Source: Pseudomonadota bacterium (GTDB taxonomy: Bacteria; Pseudomonadota; Gammaproteobacteria; Thiotrichales; Thiotrichaceae). From it: DNA of 60,136 nt. The stretch is taken from NCBI GenBank assembly GCA_002747435.1, contig PDPH01000054.1, forward strand, positions 1-60,136, read 5' to 3'. Positions 8,583-17,981 of this stretch are shown here, piece after piece. Under the pieces are notes generated by a model that saw nothing but the letters and a program-made list of their open reading frames with translations, did not search any database and was not told the DNA's origin. The stretch's first letter is position 1; every line of letters starts with the position of its first letter. The translations under genes and the position numbers were made by a program.

Positions 8583-10511
8583 CTATTCCTCCAAATTATT
8601 AACACCAAGACTGGCTATCTCGGCAGACAACTTCTGTTGAAATTCTACGACAGACATGACGCCCATATCCTGCCCGGAGCGGGTACGTACCGAGACAGAA
8701 GCTGTTTCAACCTCACGGTCCCCTACTACCAATAAATAAGGAACCCTTTGCAGGGTGTGCTCGCGGATTTTAAAGCCTATTTTTTCATTTCTCAAGTCTG
8801 ATACGCTGCGAATACCCGCTTCACCTAGCTGTTTTTCAACAGATTTAACAAATCCAGCTTGGCTATCGGTGATATTCATGATCACAGCCTGCACTGGTGC
8901 GAGCCACAATGGGAATTTACCCTCATAGTGCTCAATCAAAATACCAACAAAACGCTCCAGCGAACCGAACAAAGCTCGATGCAACATCACCGGACGCTGA
9001 CGCGAATTATCCTCCGCCACATAGGATAAATCAAAACGTTCTGGCAGATTCATATCAATTTGTAAAGTACCACACTGCCAATCACGCCCAATCGCATCGC
9101 GTAACACAAACTCTAATTTAGGGCCATAAAAAGCCCCTTCACCCGGGAATAACTGATAGTCCATACCCAGAGCTTCCAAGGAAGCAGCCAAAGCACCTTC
9201 CAATTTGTCCCAAACTGCATCGCTACCAATACGACTTTCTGGACGAGTAGACAACTTAATCACAACATTATTAAAACCAAAGTCTTTATAAATGTCTAAA
9301 ACCAGTTTGATAACATCCTGACACTCCTGCTGTACTTGTCCTTCAGTACAGAAAATATGAGCATCGTCTTGGGTAAAGTGGCGCACCCGCATTAGGCCAT
9401 GCAAAGCACCAGAAGGTTCATAACGGTGTACTTTGCCAAACTCCGCCATACGCAAAGGCAAATCTCGATAACTTTTCAAGCCTTGGGCAAACATCATCAT
9501 GCCACCGGGGCAATTCATTGGCTTAAGCGCAAAAACACGCTCATCCTCAGTCTGCGTAATAAACATGTTTTCATGGTAATTAAACCAGTGACCAGATGTT
9601 TCCCACAAGGACTGATCCATCACATCCGGTGTATTGACTTCGACATAACCCGCGCGTTCCTGGCGACTACGCATATAATTGATCAGCTGCTGGAACAAGC
9701 GCCAACCTTTCGGATGCCAAAACACTGAACCAGGCGCATTTTCATGAAAATGAAATAAATCCAGTTGCCTGCCTAACTTGCGGTGATCACGTTTTTCCGC
9801 CTCCTCCAAAAAGGTCAGATACTGCTTGAGCGCTTTTTTATCGCCCCACGCTGTACCGTAAATACGTTGCAGCATTGCATTTTTGGAGTCACCCCGCCAG
9901 TAAGCCCCCGCCACTTTCATGACTTTGACAGCGGGAATTTTGCCCGTACTAGGAATGTGCGGCCCACGACACAAATCAATGAAATCCCCTTGACGGTAAA
10001 GCGACAGTTCCTCACCTGCGGGAATCGCTTCAATAATTTCTGCTTTGTACTCTTCACTCAGATTACGGAAAAACCGTATAGCGTCATCGCGTGACATCAC
10101 GCTGCGCTCCAGCGGCAAATCCTGGCGGATCAGCTCCTGCATACGCTTCTCAATCGCTTGCAAGTCTTCCGGGGTAAAAGGACGTGGAGTAGCGAAATCA
10201 TAATAAAAGCCGTTTTCAATTGTCGGCCCGATGGTGACTTGCACGTCGGGGAATAATTGCTTAACCGCTTGCGCCATTAAATGTGCAGAAGAATGACGAA
10301 TAATATCCAGCCCGTCATCGTCCTTAGCCGTAATAATCGCCAACTCGCTGTCTTCACTCATTACATAGCTGGTATCAACAAGCTTGCCATTAACACGGCC
10401 AGCCAAGGCAGCTTTAGCCAAACCTATACCGATATTGGCAGCGACATCATAAACGGAAACGGGACGATCAAAAGAGCGTTGACTCCCATCAGGCAGAGTA
10501 ATAGAAGGCAT
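8583..10511 (-). CDS. thrS: Threonyl-tRNA synthetase
   Basis: 642 residues from ATG 10511 ([20 protein letters not shown]), with GGAGATAAT before it; longer upstream frames are spurious. Domains in order: TGS (1-60), editing/SAD domain ([20 protein letters not shown]), class II core with zinc-site motif [10 protein letters not shown], and an anticodon-binding domain after about residue 535. It charges tRNA-Thr and removes mischarged Ser. In E. coli ThrS represses its own translation through a leader structure; the upstream region here was not folded. First gene of the thrS-infC-rpmI-rplT operon. Confidence 0.98.
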   Translation of the reverse strand: MPSITLPDGSQRSFDRPVSVYDVAANIGIGLAKAALAGRVNGKLVDTSYVMSEDSELAIITAKDDDGLDIIRHSSAHLMAQAVKQLFPDVQVTIGPTIENGFYYDFATPRPFTPEDLQAIEKRMQELIRQDLPLERSVMSRDDAIRFFRNLSEEYKAEIIEAIPAGEELSLYRQGDFIDLCRGPHIPSTGKIPAVKVMKVAGAYWRGDSKNAMLQRIYGTAWGDKKALKQYLTFLEEAEKRDHRKLGRQLDLFHFHENAPGSVFWHPKGWRLFQQLINYMRSRQERAGYVEVNTPDVMDQSLWETSGHWFNYHENMFITQTEDERVFALKPMNCPGGMMMFAQGLKSYRDLPLRMAEFGKVHRYEPSGALHGLMRVRHFTQDDAHIFCTEGQVQQECQDVIKLVLDIYKDFGFNNVVIKLSTRPESRIGSDAVWDKLEGALAASLEALGMDYQLFPGEGAFYGPKLEFVLRDAIGRDWQCGTLQIDMNLPERFDLSYVAEDNSRQRPVMLHRALFGSLERFVGILIEHYEGKFPLWLAPVQAVIMNITDSQAGFVKSVEKQLGEAGIRSVSDLRNEKIGFKIREHTLQRVPYLLVVGDREVETASVSVRTRSGQDMGVMSVVEFQQKLSAEIASLGVNNLEE

Positions 10512-10676
10512 TATTATCTCCAGTGGTGATCTATACCAAGGATCACTTGTTTCATTAATAAAAGCGCATCCAGCGCACGAAAACAGGCAGGATACCCAAG
10601 CCCTTGCTGCACTGCAAGCTTGCCTGTCGCTAGCCCAGCAATCAGCAGACAAATGGAATTTTTAAAGCTTAAAAGC

Positions 10677-10710
10677 AAAAAGCCTTGGCTCACTTAAGAA
10701 CCAAGGCTTT
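10677..10710 (-). terminator. Terminator downstream of tRNA-Leu
   Basis: On the minus strand AAAGCCTTGGT and CCAAGGCTTTTTG form a near-perfect 10-bp stem followed by Ts. It ends tRNA-Leu transcription before thrS. Confidence 0.8.
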
Positions 10711-10715
10711 GAATC

Positions 10716-10800
10716 TGGTGCCGAGAAGAGGACTCGAACCTCCACGGGTCGCCCCACTAATACCTGAAACTAGCGCGTCTACCAATTCCGCCATCTCGGC
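10716..10800 (-). tRNA. tRNA-Leu (anticodon CAG)
   Basis: An 85-nt class II tRNA on the minus strand: acceptor GCCGAGA/TCTCGGC, D-loop GGAATTGGTAGACGCG, anticodon stem CTAGT/ATTAG with loop TTCAGGT, a variable arm around GGGGCGACCC, T-loop TTCGAGT, and encoded CCA. It stands alone between thrS and rnr. Confidence 0.95.
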
Positions 10801-10920
10801 ATTTCTCACCTATCACATTAGCTGTGACCCAAGAGGCGTGCAGCATAGCGCTGAGGTATTTTTTTGTCAAACATAAATTCAGGATTTTTGCTACGCTAGC
10901 CGACCAAGTACAAAAGACTA

Positions 10921-10936
10921 TTTATACTAGTATAAA
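10921..10936. promoter_or_regulatory. Perfect 16-bp palindrome before rnr
   Basis: TTTATACTAGTATAAA reads identically on both strands and ends four bases before the rnr ribosome site. It could be an operator overlapping a -10 element (TATACT/TATAAA) or an mRNA hairpin. No regulator is assigned. Confidence 0.4.
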
Positions 10937-10950
10937 GACAAGGATTTACG

Positions 10951-13242
10951 TTGAAACTCAAAGACCCCTACCGCCAGCGCGAGGCTGAAAAATACGAAAA
11001 CCCCATCCCCAGTCGAGAGGTCATTCTAGAAGTATTAGCCCAAAATCCTCACCCGCTGGATTTTGTTAGCCTAGCTGATGCACTAGGACTACATGAAGAG
11101 ATGGACACAGATGCTTTACGCAAACGCTTACGTGCCATGGAACGTGATGGTCAGTTATTGTTTAATCGTCGCCGCCAATATATTCCGGTAGCTCGGACTG
11201 ACCTGATTTCTGGACGTGTCATGGGACATCCCGACGGTTTCGGCTTTCTGATTCCAGACGATGGCTCAGCGGATTTATTCCTGCATGCCAAACAAATGGC
11301 GGCAGTCATCCACGGTGATCGTGTACTCGCCAGTGTGCGCGGCCTAGATAATAAAGGACGACGTGAAGGCGCAATTGTTGAAGTGCTGGAACGTGGTACT
11401 GAACAGGTTGTCGGGCGCTTGGCCATTGAAAGCGGTATTGCTTTTGTAATTCCAGATAATAGCCGCATCAGTCAGGATATTTTAATTCCGCCAGATCAAT
11501 TGAACGGTGCCGAGGCGGGACAAATTGTTGTTGCTGGCATATTGGAACAACCGACGCGGCGCGCTAAGCCTATCGGTAAAATCATAGAAGTGCTTGGTCA
11601 TCATATGGCACCCGGCATGGAAATCGATATAGCCATTCGTAGTCACGAGCTGCCCCATGATTGGCCACCGCAGGTCATGGATGAGGCGGATAAATTCACT
11701 GTCGATGTTCCAGAAAAAGCCAAGGAAGGACGTGGCGACTTGCGCACTATTCCATTAGTGACTATTGATGGTGAAAATGCAAAAGACTTTGATGATGCGG
11801 TGTATTGTCAATATGAAGGTCACTATTGGCGCTTATTAGTTGCCATAGCAGATGTATCAGCCTATGTACGTCCTGATACAGCTCTGGATAAAGAGGCTGC
11901 TCTGCGGGCAACATCGGTTTACTTTCCTGGCAAAGTCATTCCTATGCTGCCGGAAATACTTTCCAATGGCCTGTGTTCACTCAACCCTAAAGTGGATCGG
12001 CTCTGTATGTTATGCGACATGAAAATCAATGATGAAGGTGAAGTCATTGATTATACCTTCATGCAGGCTGTCATGAACTCGGCCGCTCGGCTAACCTACA
12101 AGCAAGTTGCTGCTATGGTCATCGACCAAGACGAGCCCCTGCGACAAGAATATGCTCACTTGGTACGCCATTTAGATGACTTACATGCCCTTTACCGTAT
12201 CCTGCACAAAGCACGTACCACCAGGGGCGCGATTGATTTTGAAACCACTGAAACCCGCATCGTATTCAGTGCAGACCGCAAGATTGAAGATATTGTGCCG
12301 ATTCAGCGCAATGATGCACATCGCATTATTGAAGAGTGCATGATTATTGCCAATGTATGTGCAGCTCATTACCTTAAACAACACCAAATGCCAGCACTAC
12401 ACCGTGTCCATGACCAACCTTCCATCGAAAAACTGGAAGATGTGCGCGAATTTCTGGCCGGTGTGGGCTTGTCACTCGGCGGTGGCATGGAACCAGAGCC
12501 CGCCGATTATGCAAGAATCATTGAGCAAATTGAAGGCCGTCCTGACGCCCATTTGATCCAAACGGTGCTATTACGCTCACTTTCCCAAGCACAATACAGC
12601 CCTGATGGTGAAATCGGTCATTTTGGTTTGGCACATGACGATTATGCTCATTTTACGTCACCCATTCGGCGCTATCCTGATTTATTGGTACACCGTGCTA
12701 TCCGCCATTTATTAACAGGTGGCACAGCAGCTACTTTCCGCTACTCCATGGCGGATATGCTTGCTTTAGGGGAACATTGCTCTATGGCAGAACGTCGTGC
12801 CGATGATGCTACCCGTGATGTGGAAGCCTGGTTAAAAAGCGAATACATGCAAGAGCATGTGGGTGAAACTTTTGACGGCATTATTAGCAGCGTGACCAAT
12901 TTTGGTCTGTTTGTCGAGCTAGCAAACATTTATGTAGAGGGTCTAGTGCATGTCACAGCACTAGATAATGACTATTATCGCTTTGACCCCATTCGTCATC
13001 GGTTAACGGGTGAAAATGCCGGACGGGTATTTCGTATAGGTGACCGCTTGCGCGTTAAAGTTGCAAGAGTTGATCTGGATGAGCGCAAAATAGACTTTAT
13101 CTTGGCTGATGATAAACCGGCTACTGACAAACCTAAAGGTAAAACCAAACCAGCTAAAAGCAAGTCACCTTCTACGCGCAGCAAAAGTGCAAAAACCAGC
13201 ACTTCAGGCAAACGCGCGACCAAACAGCGGAAAAAAAGCTAA
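10951..13242 (+). CDS. rnr: Ribonuclease R
   Basis: 763 residues with a TTG start at 10951 preceded by AAGGA. Order of domains: winged helix (to about 80), two cold-shock OB folds, RNB catalytic domain with the metal-binding aspartates (DGENAKDFDDAVYC), S1 domain near residues 640-715 (FDGIISSVTNFGLFVELANI), and a Lys/Ser-rich basic tail. It is a processive 3'-5' exoribonuclease that degrades structured RNA and helps rRNA and tmRNA maturation. The stop shares a base with the rlmB start, the pairing seen in many gammaproteobacteria. Confidence 0.97.
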   Translation: MKLKDPYRQREAEKYENPIPSREVILEVLAQNPHPLDFVSLADALGLHEEMDTDALRKRLRAMERDGQLLFNRRRQYIPVARTDLISGRVMGHPDGFGFLIPDDGSADLFLHAKQMAAVIHGDRVLASVRGLDNKGRREGAIVEVLERGTEQVVGRLAIESGIAFVIPDNSRISQDILIPPDQLNGAEAGQIVVAGILEQPTRRAKPIGKIIEVLGHHMAPGMEIDIAIRSHELPHDWPPQVMDEADKFTVDVPEKAKEGRGDLRTIPLVTIDGENAKDFDDAVYCQYEGHYWRLLVAIADVSAYVRPDTALDKEAALRATSVYFPGKVIPMLPEILSNGLCSLNPKVDRLCMLCDMKINDEGEVIDYTFMQAVMNSAARLTYKQVAAMVIDQDEPLRQEYAHLVRHLDDLHALYRILHKARTTRGAIDFETTETRIVFSADRKIEDIVPIQRNDAHRIIEECMIIANVCAAHYLKQHQMPALHRVHDQPSIEKLEDVREFLAGVGLSLGGGMEPEPADYARIIEQIEGRPDAHLIQTVLLRSLSQAQYSPDGEIGHFGLAHDDYAHFTSPIRRYPDLLVHRAIRHLLTGGTAATFRYSMADMLALGEHCSMAERRADDATRDVEAWLKSEYMQEHVGETFDGIISSVTNFGLFVELANIYVEGLVHVTALDNDYYRFDPIRHRLTGENAGRVFRIGDRLRVKVARVDLDERKIDFILADDKPATDKPKGKTKPAKSKSPSTRSKSAKTSTSGKRATKQRKKS

Positions 13243-13982
13243 TGGCCAAAACCATTATTTATGGCATACATGCAGTAGATAGTGCAATACGCAATGATCC
13301 ACATAACCTAGGTAGCATCTGGATTGAGCAGCGCACTCGCAATGAGCGCTTGCGGGAACTACAAAAGACCATAACTCATAGTGGTTTGCATACATTGCAA
13401 GCCACAGCACAGCAACTGGATCGCATGGCAACCGGAGCACGTCATCAGGGTATTGTAGCTGAGTATTTTCGTGGCCAAACGTACACCGAAAATGATTTAT
13501 ATGATTTATTGGATAAATTACAAGATACGCCTTTTTTGCTGATTCTTGACGGTGTGACTGATCCACATAATCTAGGTGCTTGCTTACGCACTGCTGATGC
13601 AGTCGGTGTTCAGGCTGTAATTGCCCCCAAGGATAATGCTGTCGGCTTAACCCCTACTGTGCGCAAAGTGGCTTCAGGTGCTGCGGAAACCGTCCCCTTT
13701 ATACCAGTTACCAATTTAGTGCGCACGCTGGATAATTTAAAGGAACGTGGTATCTGGCTGACAGGTACTAGTGACAAAGCCACTGAAAATCTGTATCAGG
13801 TCAATTTCAAAGGACCAATGGCACTGGTGATGGGCGCAGAAGATAAAGGCATTCGCCGCCTTACGGAGGAGCGTTGTGATTTTTTAGTAGCGATTCCCAT
13901 GCTAGGGCAGGTTTCTAGCCTGAATGTGTCCGTAGCAAGCGGCGTATGCTTGTATGAAGCATTGCGCCAACGACAAAGCTAA
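13242..13982 (+). CDS. rlmB: 23S rRNA (guanosine-2251-2'-O)-methyltransferase
   Basis: 246 residues: an N-terminal L30e-like RNA-binding domain (to about 75) and a SPOUT/TrmH catalytic domain with all three knot motifs (DGVTDPHNLGACLRTAD, ALVMGAEDKGIRRL, IPMLGQVSSLNVSVASGV). It methylates Gm2251 in the peptidyl-transferase P-loop of 23S rRNA. It overlaps rnr by one base (TAATG). The 204 bases after it, to cnoX, hold only a weak GAAGG/CCTTC hairpin near 14003-14019 and no supported gene. Confidence 0.97.
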   Translation: MAKTIIYGIHAVDSAIRNDPHNLGSIWIEQRTRNERLRELQKTITHSGLHTLQATAQQLDRMATGARHQGIVAEYFRGQTYTENDLYDLLDKLQDTPFLLILDGVTDPHNLGACLRTADAVGVQAVIAPKDNAVGLTPTVRKVASGAAETVPFIPVTNLVRTLDNLKERGIWLTGTSDKATENLYQVNFKGPMALVMGAEDKGIRRLTEERCDFLVAIPMLGQVSSLNVSVASGVCLYEALRQRQS

Positions 13983-14186
13983 TTTTATCAGGAGGATGGC
14001 TCGAAGGAATACAGCCTTCACAGAAGAAGCAGGATAGATGAATACAGTTGATCTTTTATGAGTAGATAACGGCAAATCGCGTCATCGAAATAATTTGACT
14101 CAAACCGAATTCATATGCCAGCTAAAATTACGCTGGCAGGAAGTCTATTTACTTATTGACAGTGGAGGCCATATAAGCTTGCTAGG

Positions 14187-15056
14187 TCAATACATGGAAG
14201 AAAACATTTTCCCTCGGTATTTTTTTACTAATGGATGCGCTGCACCCAATAATTCAAAGGTACTCAGCAAGCCAGCGCGACCTGCACCTGCTTGAAAAGC
14301 AGCATCTTTTTGCATGACTTTTAAATAAAGTCCTAGCCCCTCTTCCAAGTGGCCTTGGGCAATACGTACTTTTGCCAATTCCAACATAGCTTCCAAATCA
14401 TTGGCATTAGCCTTCAAACGTTGCTCCAGACTGGAGGTATCAATAGATTCAGATTGTTGCTTTAAGCGAGCCATTTTTAAATCAGCTTGCAAACGCTGTC
14501 TTTGCTCAGCAGGTACACCTGCATCCGGCAAACTGCCTAGTAATGCTTCTGCTGAATCCAGATCACCCTTGTCCAACAATATGGCCGCCAAGTCGAGGCT
14601 TGCTTCATGGAAATCTGGTTCGTGTTGAATGACTTGCTGCAAAAGCTGAATCGCTTCATCGACTTGCCCTGCTTGTTGCAGTGCCAAAGCTTGCTGGCGA
14701 TGAGGCTCAGTCGGACGTACACGGTGTTTATTAATAAATTTACGAACTTCACTTTCTGGCAAAGCCCCCATGAACTCATCAACCGCTTGCCCGTCCTTAA
14801 ATACCTTGACAGTCGGCAGGCTACGCACGCCAAACTTGGCAGCTAAGGCCTGATTATCGTCAGTATTCACCTTTACTAGAATAAAAGCCCCTTGGTACTC
14901 ATCCGCCAATTTAGCGAGTATGGGCATCAGCATTTTGCAGGGTTGACACCAATCTGCCCAAAAGTCTACCACCACCGGAGCTTGATAAGAATTTTGCAAT
15001 ACCAGCGTCGCAAAGTTTTGCGCGTCTGCTTCAAAAATAAATGGAGAATCTGCCAT
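14187..15056 (-). CDS. cnoX: Chaperedoxin CnoX (YbbN family): thioredoxin plus TPR-like domain
   Basis: 289 residues from ATG 15056 (MADSPFIFEADAQNFATLVL). Residues 1-110 are a thioredoxin fold with an intact WCQPC active site and the cis-Pro loop (VRSLPTVKVF); the rest is helical TPR-like repeats. The E. coli homologue lacks the first cysteine, whereas this one keeps both, as in the redox-active Caulobacter type. CnoX holds unfolding proteins and protects their cysteines under hypochlorous acid or oxidative stress, passing them to GroEL or DnaK. It is monocistronic. Confidence 0.9.
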   Translation of the reverse strand: MADSPFIFEADAQNFATLVLQNSYQAPVVVDFWADWCQPCKMLMPILAKLADEYQGAFILVKVNTDDNQALAAKFGVRSLPTVKVFKDGQAVDEFMGALPESEVRKFINKHRVRPTEPHRQQALALQQAGQVDEAIQLLQQVIQHEPDFHEASLDLAAILLDKGDLDSAEALLGSLPDAGVPAEQRQRLQADLKMARLKQQSESIDTSSLEQRLKANANDLEAMLELAKVRIAQGHLEEGLGLYLKVMQKDAAFQAGAGRAGLLSTFELLGAAHPLVKKYRGKMFSSMY

Positions 15057-15234
15057 AGTCACTTTCCTGAAAGATTTACTGAGTATGTCCTGATCCGCTA
15101 ACAATAAGGTCGAGGCACAAAAAAGCAAGGTTTTATTAAAAACTGAACCCCAGCTTAAAGCCTGTGTCTTAGCTGTGTACTATGGCTTTTTTAAATCAGA
15201 TTGTTGATAGTAATAAACATACAGGCTCTCCCCT

Positions 15235-15879
15235 ATGAAACAAAAACTGGCAAACCTCTTCAACCATCCCTATTTCGCTTTCAGCATGGCAGCTTTGCTG
15301 TTTGCGAGCATTGTCTTATTGGTGGTTCTTTCTGCATTTGCCATGTTTAACTTTTCAGTCGCTCCACCCTATCCAGACGCCAGCCCCATTGTTGAAGAAC
15401 AAAGCTTTGGTGAATACGTTGGTCTGGTCGGTTTAACCTTTGACTTTTTGAGCAAGTTAATTGGCGTATTGATTGCTGTACTCATTTTGACACTGGCCTT
15501 ATTAGCGGTTCAAATGTACCTCTGGAGTCGAGATAGACGCAAAATGGCACAATGGCAGGAAAGCGGTTTAGTCATTGAACGTCTGGAATTTCGCCCGGGC
15601 AATCGCCTAGTCATTAACACTATTGAGTTGGAATTGAATCGTGCTCAAATGACAACCCTAAAAGCATTGGTGGAAAAGCGCATGGAAGGCCAAACTTTAC
15701 ACCCTGCTGATTTGCCTGGTGACAATGGCACACAAATGATTAAGCGACTACGTGAAGAGCTAGGCGCGCGTTTGCTGGAAAAATCTTTAATTAAAAGCCG
15801 TCGTAGCAAAGGCTATTGGATAGAGGTAAACCCGAAAGTTATTAAGAATCATCGTACGGATGACGACAATGAAACCTAG
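15235..15879 (+). CDS. Membrane protein with C-terminal winged-helix-like domain
   Basis: 214 residues. Two transmembrane helices (about 18-40 and 71-96) enclose a short periplasmic loop (APPYPDASPIVEEQSFGEYV). The cytoplasmic part from residue 100 reads like an OmpR/PhoB winged helix: IELELNRAQMTTLKALVEKR, then MIKRLREELGARLL and a wing ending SKGYWIEV. ToxR/CadC proteins put the DNA-binding domain before the membrane helix; here it comes after. No strong ribosome site is seen. It would be a membrane-bound DNA-binding sensor, but the fold is read by eye and could be wrong. Confidence 0.6.
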   Translation: MKQKLANLFNHPYFAFSMAALLFASIVLLVVLSAFAMFNFSVAPPYPDASPIVEEQSFGEYVGLVGLTFDFLSKLIGVLIAVLILTLALLAVQMYLWSRDRRKMAQWQESGLVIERLEFRPGNRLVINTIELELNRAQMTTLKALVEKRMEGQTLHPADLPGDNGTQMIKRLREELGARLLEKSLIKSRRSKGYWIEVNPKVIKNHRTDDDNET

Positions 15880-15924
15880 CTGGAAACTGAGCTGTTTACC
15901 ATCCATCCCAAGCTTGTCACAAGA

Positions 15925-15997
15925 TTGTCGGCTTTACTCAGCCCTCAGACCATAAGCAAAACTCGGGAAAGCTCAAGCCCCTGAGTAAAACCGACAA
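15925..15997. repeat. 17-bp inverted repeat with 39-base spacer
   Basis: TTGTCGGCTTTACTCAG (15925-15941) and CTGAGTAAAACCGACAA (15981-15997) match as an inverted repeat with one G-T-tolerant mismatch. It lies between convergent genes ending at 15879 and 16021. It may be a long terminator stem or a small structured RNA. Confidence 0.6.
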
Positions 15998-16020
15998 AGA
16001 CAAAAAGCTGCTAGCTAGCC

Positions 16021-16347
16021 TTAACGATTATAACGCTCTAGTCGAGTGGGACGATCTGCCCGCGAACGATCATTACGCCCACCGGAACGAAGGGTGCGTT
16101 GATACGTAATGATCCAGCCTTCTTTGCGGATTTGTGCTAAGGCATCTTGCTCACAGGCTTTTAAGCTTGCGCCCTCACCACTGACCACACCAGACTTGAA
16201 TTCCGGTCTTGATACTGAACCAAACCAACGATTTTCCTTGACTGTGCGTTTAGCACGAAATGCTACCTGGCAAGTTTCTGCATAAGCCATTCCGTGTTGC
16301 ATTAGCAATAAAAAGATCGCCAAGCCTGAATAGATCATTTTTTTCAT
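16021..16347 (-). CDS. Small secreted protein, uncharacterised
   Basis: 108 residues with a clear Sec signal peptide (MKKMIYSGLAIFLLLMQHGM, cleavage after AYA). The mature part has two cysteines (TCQVAF and ACEQDA) that could form a disulfide, an Ala/Glu-rich helix and a strongly basic tail (SGGRNDRSRADRPTRLERYN). AAAGGAGAAA precedes the ATG. I recognise no family; the location is periplasmic or outside the cell. Confidence 0.65.
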   Translation of the reverse strand: MKKMIYSGLAIFLLLMQHGMAYAETCQVAFRAKRTVKENRWFGSVSRPEFKSGVVSGEGASLKACEQDALAQIRKEGWIITYQRTLRSGGRNDRSRADRPTRLERYNR

Positions 16348-16705
16348 TAGGTTTCTCCTTTAAATAGCCCCTCGTTACACGCTATTACCTCAATTTAAAA
16401 GAAATAACAGCATACTAGCCACTATTATTCGATAACCTATGTCTGCTATACGATAACAAGCTACAAAAAACCTTTCAAATCAGAGTCATAGTAATAGAGT
16501 AAAAGATACTAAGCCAGCAAAAGAATAAATAAAAATGCTGTGGAAATAAAATAAGCTGTCATTAAATAACATCAAAAATAGTTGATTTTTTATAGAGTAA
16601 GCAGGCTTGGGTTATAGCATAACAGCCTAGCTATCGACACATAATTAACCGTCAATGAATGACCTAGCTAAAATAGCTTTCACTCTAAAATTAGGAGAAT
16701 AAGTC
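16348..16705. other. AT-rich divergent intergenic region
   Basis: 358 bases between two divergent genes for secreted proteins. It is visibly AT-rich with no supported ORF. A 13-base palindrome AGCTAAAATAGCT lies at 16666-16678, about 27 bases before the start at 16706, and may be an operator. Both promoters should be here, but no strong sigma70 box stands out. Confidence 0.5.
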
Positions 16706-17230
16706 ATGTTTAAAAAAATCGTTATGACAAGTATTATTGGATTGAGCGTGGTATGGGCAGCGACGGCTTCAGCCACAAATTATCACCCTACCAGTTCAGC
16801 AACGACTGAGTATTATTACCCGCTTTCTTCTTCCAGCCCTGATAGCAATGCGACTGTCAGCATTCATATACTACCTGACCAGCCTATCATACACCCCTAT
16901 CCAGTACGTCCACCACGCCCAGTGCATCCTATACGTCCAGTACACCCGCCTCGGGTCTGTGTTTCTGTTCGTCCGGTGGGTACATTAATAGGGAAAATGG
17001 CAAAAAATATTCACGCCGGTCGACGTGCCCATCAATTGACACGCCGTGAACTGATGCAATTGAATAATCAGCAAAACCGTATTATTCGCAAAAAAACAGA
17101 CATGCTAAAAGACCATTGCTTGACTAAACGTGAAGAGCGTCAATTAATGCGTATGATCCAACAAGCACAGCGTGATATTCACAAAGCACGCACGAACCAC
17201 GATCGCTGCGACTGTCACCGTCACCACTAA
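16706..17230 (+). CDS. Secreted Pro/His/Arg-rich protein, uncharacterised
   Basis: 174 residues; TTAGGAGAA precedes the ATG. Signal peptide to about residue 23 (MFKKIVMTSIIGLSVVWAAT...ASA). A Ser/Tyr-rich stretch follows, then a proline repeat zone (PVRPPRPVHPIRPVHPP, residues about 67-83), then a basic helical domain with a QQNRIIRKK helix and a final cysteine/histidine cluster (CDCHRHH). The histidines and cysteines could bind metal. No family recognised. Confidence 0.65.
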   Translation: MFKKIVMTSIIGLSVVWAATASATNYHPTSSATTEYYYPLSSSSPDSNATVSIHILPDQPIIHPYPVRPPRPVHPIRPVHPPRVCVSVRPVGTLIGKMAKNIHAGRRAHQLTRRELMQLNNQQNRIIRKKTDMLKDHCLTKREERQLMRMIQQAQRDIHKARTNHDRCDCHRHH

Positions 17231-17272
17231 GTGCCGCTCGCTGGCTGCTTGAGTTTGATAATAAGCAGTGTT

Positions 17273-17297
17273 GGGCGTATGAAGGACTCATGCGCCC
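17273..17297. terminator. Hairpin between convergent genes
   Basis: GGGCGTATGA and TCATGCGCCC form a 10-bp stem (one wobble pair) with a 5-base loop, between genes ending at 17230 (+) and 17339 (-). It probably ends one or both transcripts. Confidence 0.5.
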
Positions 17298-17338
17298 ATT
17301 TCGCCCATTTTGTGTTAGCGCTGAAATACTAAGCTTTA

Positions 17339-17950
17339 TTAAGTACAATCCAAATGTACTGTTTGCACAGTAGGAGTATGCCCATTAGGTAAATTAACAA
17401 CTGCCTCTGAGATGAGCGGCATGGTGCATTGTTGCTGCAAAACCGCATCGACAGTAATGTCTCTAGAACCACGATAAGCAATTAAGGCAGCACCGTCATA
17501 ATCCGCTAACGTGATTGCTAGTTTGTGTCCTTTCACAGCCAGAGGCGTTTCTAAATCCAAACGGAAACGCAATGCAATCCCGCCCTGCTCATTGAGCTTC
17601 GCCTCATAATCTTCTACCCTTTTAATCCGCTGCGGCAGCTCATCTAAACTAAGCTGGGTGAAGTAACCCAGTACATGTAAATCCTCCATGATTAAACGCG
17701 CTTTACTATATAAAGTAGCAGCGGCTTTGTCTGGCGATAAATCCTCACCTTCCAGCAATATAGCCGATACTTGCGGATCATATTCCCAATTCATATCCAA
17801 AGCAGCCAAACGACCTTCCGCATTTGCCAGCAAGCGCGTGGTAAGGTGAATTTCGTAGTGGAAATTATCAGCTTGAATTGAGCCTATCGATAATCCTAAA
17901 GCGAAAATAGACAGGCCAAGACCTAATCTAATCGCGTGTTTAGTCTTCAT
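17339..17950 (-). CDS. DUF1007-like periplasmic protein
   Basis: 203 residues from ATG 17950 (MKTKHAIRLGLGLSIFALGL), with GGAA six bases upstream. A signal peptide ends near ADNFHYE. The pattern EGRLAALDMNWEYDPQVSAI, then a long middle region and FRLDLETPLA, resembles DUF1007 (COG3683), periplasmic proteins usually encoded with nickel/cobalt-type permeases. The N-terminal HPH motif common in that family is reduced to NFHYEIH. It is last in a three-gene run with two HupE-like membrane proteins, so a metal uptake role is plausible but unproven. Confidence 0.6.
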   Translation of the reverse strand: MKTKHAIRLGLGLSIFALGLSIGSIQADNFHYEIHLTTRLLANAEGRLAALDMNWEYDPQVSAILLEGEDLSPDKAAATLYSKARLIMEDLHVLGYFTQLSLDELPQRIKRVEDYEAKLNEQGGIALRFRLDLETPLAVKGHKLAITLADYDGAALIAYRGSRDITVDAVLQQQCTMPLISEAVVNLPNGHTPTVQTVHLDCT

Positions 17951-17981
17951 AATCAATTCCATTCTTAGTTGAGTAGCAAGA

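Noticed and set aside
10281..10529. Plus-strand frame antisense to thrS start
   Set aside because: Entirely antisense to the conserved TGS and editing domains of thrS.
14095..14295. 66-codon plus-strand frame
   Set aside because: It starts in the gap after rlmB and runs into antisense cnoX; no ribosome site and no family likeness.
16880..16960. CRISPR-like short repeats
   Set aside because: The repeated CCAGTACGTCC-type units encode the Pro-Val-Arg/His stretch of a secreted protein and lack regular spacers.
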